Positions 40,080 to 41,927 of a DNA stretch of 41,927 bases are shown in pieces. The notes below the pieces were generated by a model that worked only from the letters and a program-made list of their open reading frames with translations, had not been told where the DNA came from and searched no databases. A program made the translations under genes and the position numbers. Source of the stretch: a virus. Location of the stretch: positions 1 through 41,927 of IMG/VR virus record IMGVR_UViG_3300000232_000393. One strand, given 5' to 3'. How positions within the stretch are numbered: position 1 is the first letter of the stretch; every line of letters starts with the position of its first letter.

Positions 40080-40116
40080 CAAATAAATAATCTACTTGCT
40101 TCTAAATCAGCAAGAA
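40080..40116 (-). terminator. Weak terminator after the ASCH gene
   Basis: CTTGCT pairs with AGCAAG (40109-40114 and 40095-40100), followed on the minus strand by an A/T tract rich in T. A short stem and diffuse T run make this uncertain. Confidence 0.4.
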
Positions 40117-40124
40117 TAAAATGT

Positions 40125-40493
40125 TTATAGATATACAAATGATTGCGGAGCACATTTGACACCTAGTTCAGAAAGCAGCATAGGTTTATTATATTTTTTG
40201 ACTTTTCCTAATCGGTAAGCAACGGCTTTTTCTTTACCTTGATAATATTGATCATAAAATAATTTACTTATTCCAGCTAGTCCTGAGGCTAACTCCCAAA
40301 CGATATCCAAGTGATCTTCGATGATTTCTAGCACCTCTGCTTCACCAACAATACGCATAATAGGGGATGTTGCATATATTACTATTTTATCCACGTCAGC
40401 TTTACAGCGAACTCTTCGGAATTCAAATTGCTTTTCACCACTTAAAATATTATCCACGTGTTGTGGATTAATCGATAATAACATTTTGCACAT
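40125..40493 (-). CDS. ASCH (PUA-like) domain protein
   Basis: 122 aa. LLSINPQHVDNILSGEKQFEFRRVRC, IVIYATSPIMRIVGEAEVLEI and the final CAPQSFVYL match the ASCH family, PUA-like beta barrels that bind RNA or modified bases. It overlaps the end of the GNAT gene by 26 bp, which signals translational coupling. As the third gene of an XRE-led accessory operon it may sense or bind the target of the acetyltransferase. No catalytic claim can be made. Confidence 0.85.
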   Translation of the reverse strand: MCKMLLSINPQHVDNILSGEKQFEFRRVRCKADVDKIVIYATSPIMRIVGEAEVLEIIEDHLDIVWELASGLAGISKLFYDQYYQGKEKAVAYRLGKVKKYNKPMLLSELGVKCAPQSFVYL

Positions 40494-41538
40494 TTACATC
40501 ACCCATTTCTAGAATTTTTAAAAACTCCACTTTGCTATAATCAATGTTATAAGGGTGAGAGGGGAATAGACTATTATCAGATAACTCTTTATGGGTTACA
40601 TTATGCCCCTTGCCAAAAAATCCGTTATAGACCATCTCAATCATTATAACATTAGCACTTTCATTATAAATCTTTGTTAATTCATCTGCAGTAAACACTG
40701 TCTTATTACCAGCATTTTTAATAAAATCAATTAAACTTACTACCGTTGCTCCTCTATTTTTTATGACGTCAATTTTTGTAATGGTGCAGTACGACGTAAT
40801 AACTGACTTATATGTTTTTTGACCCACACCTTGAAAAATTCGATATATTCCTACCGGTTCACCGACATTATAATGAATAGAAGTATACGGAGCACCTATA
40901 TATACTTTTGTGATTCCATTGCCAGCGGTTTCTTCCTCCATCTCACGCCCATTACCTTTTAACTCTGAATAAGGAAATAGTCGATCGTGAAAACAGTCAA
41001 ACACTGGGATGACACCCGCCTTGTTAAAGGCAGGATTAATAAATGGGAATGCTCGATATGGATCTGAATAATCAATATTACTCCGACTTTTTATGTAAAC
41101 ACACTCTCCACGTTTGTTTTTACCTTTACATGAAAATCCAAACCGCACAAACAAGTTGATTAACTCAGTGTGTCTTTCAAATACCGTAACATATATATCA
41201 TTAACCTGACTTTCTTGCCAACGCCATAAAGAAACACCTAGTGCACCTTCACCGAGGCGTTTACCACGAAAACGTTCAGCAAGACGAAGCGTACCTATTT
41301 TTAGCCGGGGTATCGCTTGCAAAACTTCGGTTATTAATTCAATTGGCTCATTTTCAAACTTCAGATAAACAAAAGAACCTACACCTTGTTCATCGTAGAA
41401 TACAAGAGCACTTTCACCCTCGGTACTTTTTCTTGCAAACCAATTTGGGAATTCTTCGTAATCGTTTTTTAAAGAATCAAAGAAAGAATCCCTCAGATCT
41501 ACATCCGAAAATTTACACCATTGAAATTTCCCAGCCAT
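40468..41538 (-). CDS. GNAT acetyltransferase with C-terminal PUA-like domain
   Basis: 356 aa from ATG at 41538 with GGAGG 7 nt upstream; an upstream Met at 41562 is less well placed. GNAT acetyl-CoA loop RFRGKRLGEGALG (89-101) and VTVFERHTELINLFVRFGF (motif B) lie in the N-terminal half. The C-terminal half (from ~175) contains IGAPYTSIHYNVGEPVGIYRIFQGVGQKTYKSVITSYCTITKI, beta-rich and resembling an EVE/ASCH-type PUA domain. A protein with both parts is a good candidate for RNA- or tRNA-directed acetylation. Next to an ASCH gene; substrate unknown. Confidence 0.8.
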   Translation of the reverse strand: MAGKFQWCKFSDVDLRDSFFDSLKNDYEEFPNWFARKSTEGESALVFYDEQGVGSFVYLKFENEPIELITEVLQAIPRLKIGTLRLAERFRGKRLGEGALGVSLWRWQESQVNDIYVTVFERHTELINLFVRFGFSCKGKNKRGECVYIKSRSNIDYSDPYRAFPFINPAFNKAGVIPVFDCFHDRLFPYSELKGNGREMEEETAGNGITKVYIGAPYTSIHYNVGEPVGIYRIFQGVGQKTYKSVITSYCTITKIDVIKNRGATVVSLIDFIKNAGNKTVFTADELTKIYNESANVIMIEMVYNGFFGKGHNVTHKELSDNSLFPSHPYNIDYSKVEFLKILEMGDVNVQNVIID

Positions 41539-41558
41539 TATACTACCTCCATTCAAAA

Positions 41559-41927
41559 TCACTTATTTTCAAGCACCGCAATAAACTGTTGCCAATCCTT
41601 CACGGTTGCTTTATTCTTCGCTTTTCTTATTGCCATCCTAACAATATCAGTTGACATTACATATCCTGCAATATCTGGAGGTACACATCCTTTGTTTTGT
41701 CCTGCCAAATCATAGTATAATGGAAGATCATCATCTGATAATTTCAAAACATCCACCAACTTTGCTAATAGCTCCCCACCAGTTGGTGGATATCTGCGGT
41801 TCTTTTCAATATCACAAATATAGACAGTAGTAACACCCAACGCATCCGCAACTTGTTTTTGCGTGATACCTTGGGTCTTTCTTTTATTATAAATAAATGC
41901 ACCAAATGTCATAATTTGTTCACTCAT
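41559..41927 (-). CDS. XRE regulator of the GNAT-ASCH operon
   Basis: 122 aa. The start codon CAT (ATG on the minus strand) is the last three bases of the window, so its ribosome binding site and promoter are not visible. Helix-turn-helix GITQKQVADALGVTTVYICDIEKNRRYPP, then LSDDDLPLYYDLAGQNKGCVPPDIAGYVMSTDIVRMAIRKAK as in ImmA-paired repressors. No protease gene follows. The GNAT gene starts 20 nt after its stop. Paralogue of the phage repressor 39585-39983. Confidence 0.9.
   Translation of the reverse strand: MSEQIMTFGAFIYNKRKTQGITQKQVADALGVTTVYICDIEKNRRYPPTGGELLAKLVDVLKLSDDDLPLYYDLAGQNKGCVPPDIAGYVMSTDIVRMAIRKAKNKATVKDWQQFIAVLENK

Noticed and set aside
1-41927. CRISPR array, tRNA, rRNA or insertion sequence
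   Set aside because: No regularly spaced repeats, no cloverleaf-like or rRNA-like stretches, and no transposase were seen; the recombinases are phage-type integrases.

Overview
The window holds most of an integrated temperate siphophage (prophage) from a low-GC Gram-positive host, probably of class Clostridia. The evidence is A/T-rich composition, AGGAGG-type ribosome binding sites, many GTG/TTG starts, clostridial-type phage families (DUF2800, DUF2815, VapE, KilAC, ImmA/IrrE) and large serine recombinases. Every gene I accept is on the minus strand, so transcription runs from high to low coordinates. No CRISPR array, tRNA, rRNA or insertion sequence was seen.

Right to left, in order of transcription: (1) 40125-41927 is an A/T-rich accessory operon of an XRE regulator, a two-domain GNAT acetyltransferase and an ASCH-domain protein. 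(2) 38767-40053 is the lysogeny operon: a consensus sigma-A promoter overlapped by a 27-bp operator, an XRE repressor and an ImmA/IrrE metalloprotease. (3) 38636-38766 is the early control region, with two more copies of the operator flanking a -10 box and a separate long inverted repeat. (4) 28219-38629 is the early operon: a 60-aa protein, a terminator, a sigma-like protein, a second small XRE protein, a DUF7768-like protein, a BRO-N/KilAC antirepressor, the DUF2800 and DUF2815 proteins, a family A DNA polymerase, a VapE primase-helicase, a VRR-NUC nuclease and a SNF2 helicase. It ends with a RinA/ArpU-like late regulator (27831-28226).

(5) 27705-27830 looks like the late control region: a tandem 9-bp repeat, a -10 box and a strong terminator. 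(6) 20706-27704 is packaging: HNH nuclease, P27-type small terminase, then an unusual insertion of two paralogous ParB-DNA methyltransferase fusions and three accessory genes, then large terminase. (7) 6947-20709 is head and tail: portal, ClpP-like protease, HK97 capsid, head fibre, connectors, two paralogous tail tube proteins, tail chaperones with a classical -1 slippery site (A AAA AAC), tape measure and tip/fibre proteins. No sheath gene is present, so the tail is probably long and non-contractile. (8) 5579-6863 is lysis (holin, amidase with SPOR domain) plus a 52-aa SHOCT-like protein. (9) 1340-5487 is an operon of three large serine recombinase homologues, the middle one without a catalytic domain. 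(10) 1-1225 is an A/T-rich two-gene cassette of a C-protein-like XRE regulator and a SMEK-domain nuclease-like protein with its own operator-promoter. It is a candidate defence module at or just outside the prophage edge.

The layout implies this cycle: the XRE/ImmA pair holds lysogeny by binding the three 27-bp operators, relief opens the early operon, the RinA-like protein opens the packaging, structural and lysis genes, and the recombinase operon has its own promoter. The most novel-looking parts are the two edge cassettes (XRE-SMEK and XRE-GNAT-ASCH), the operator architecture, the late switch and the three-recombinase operon.
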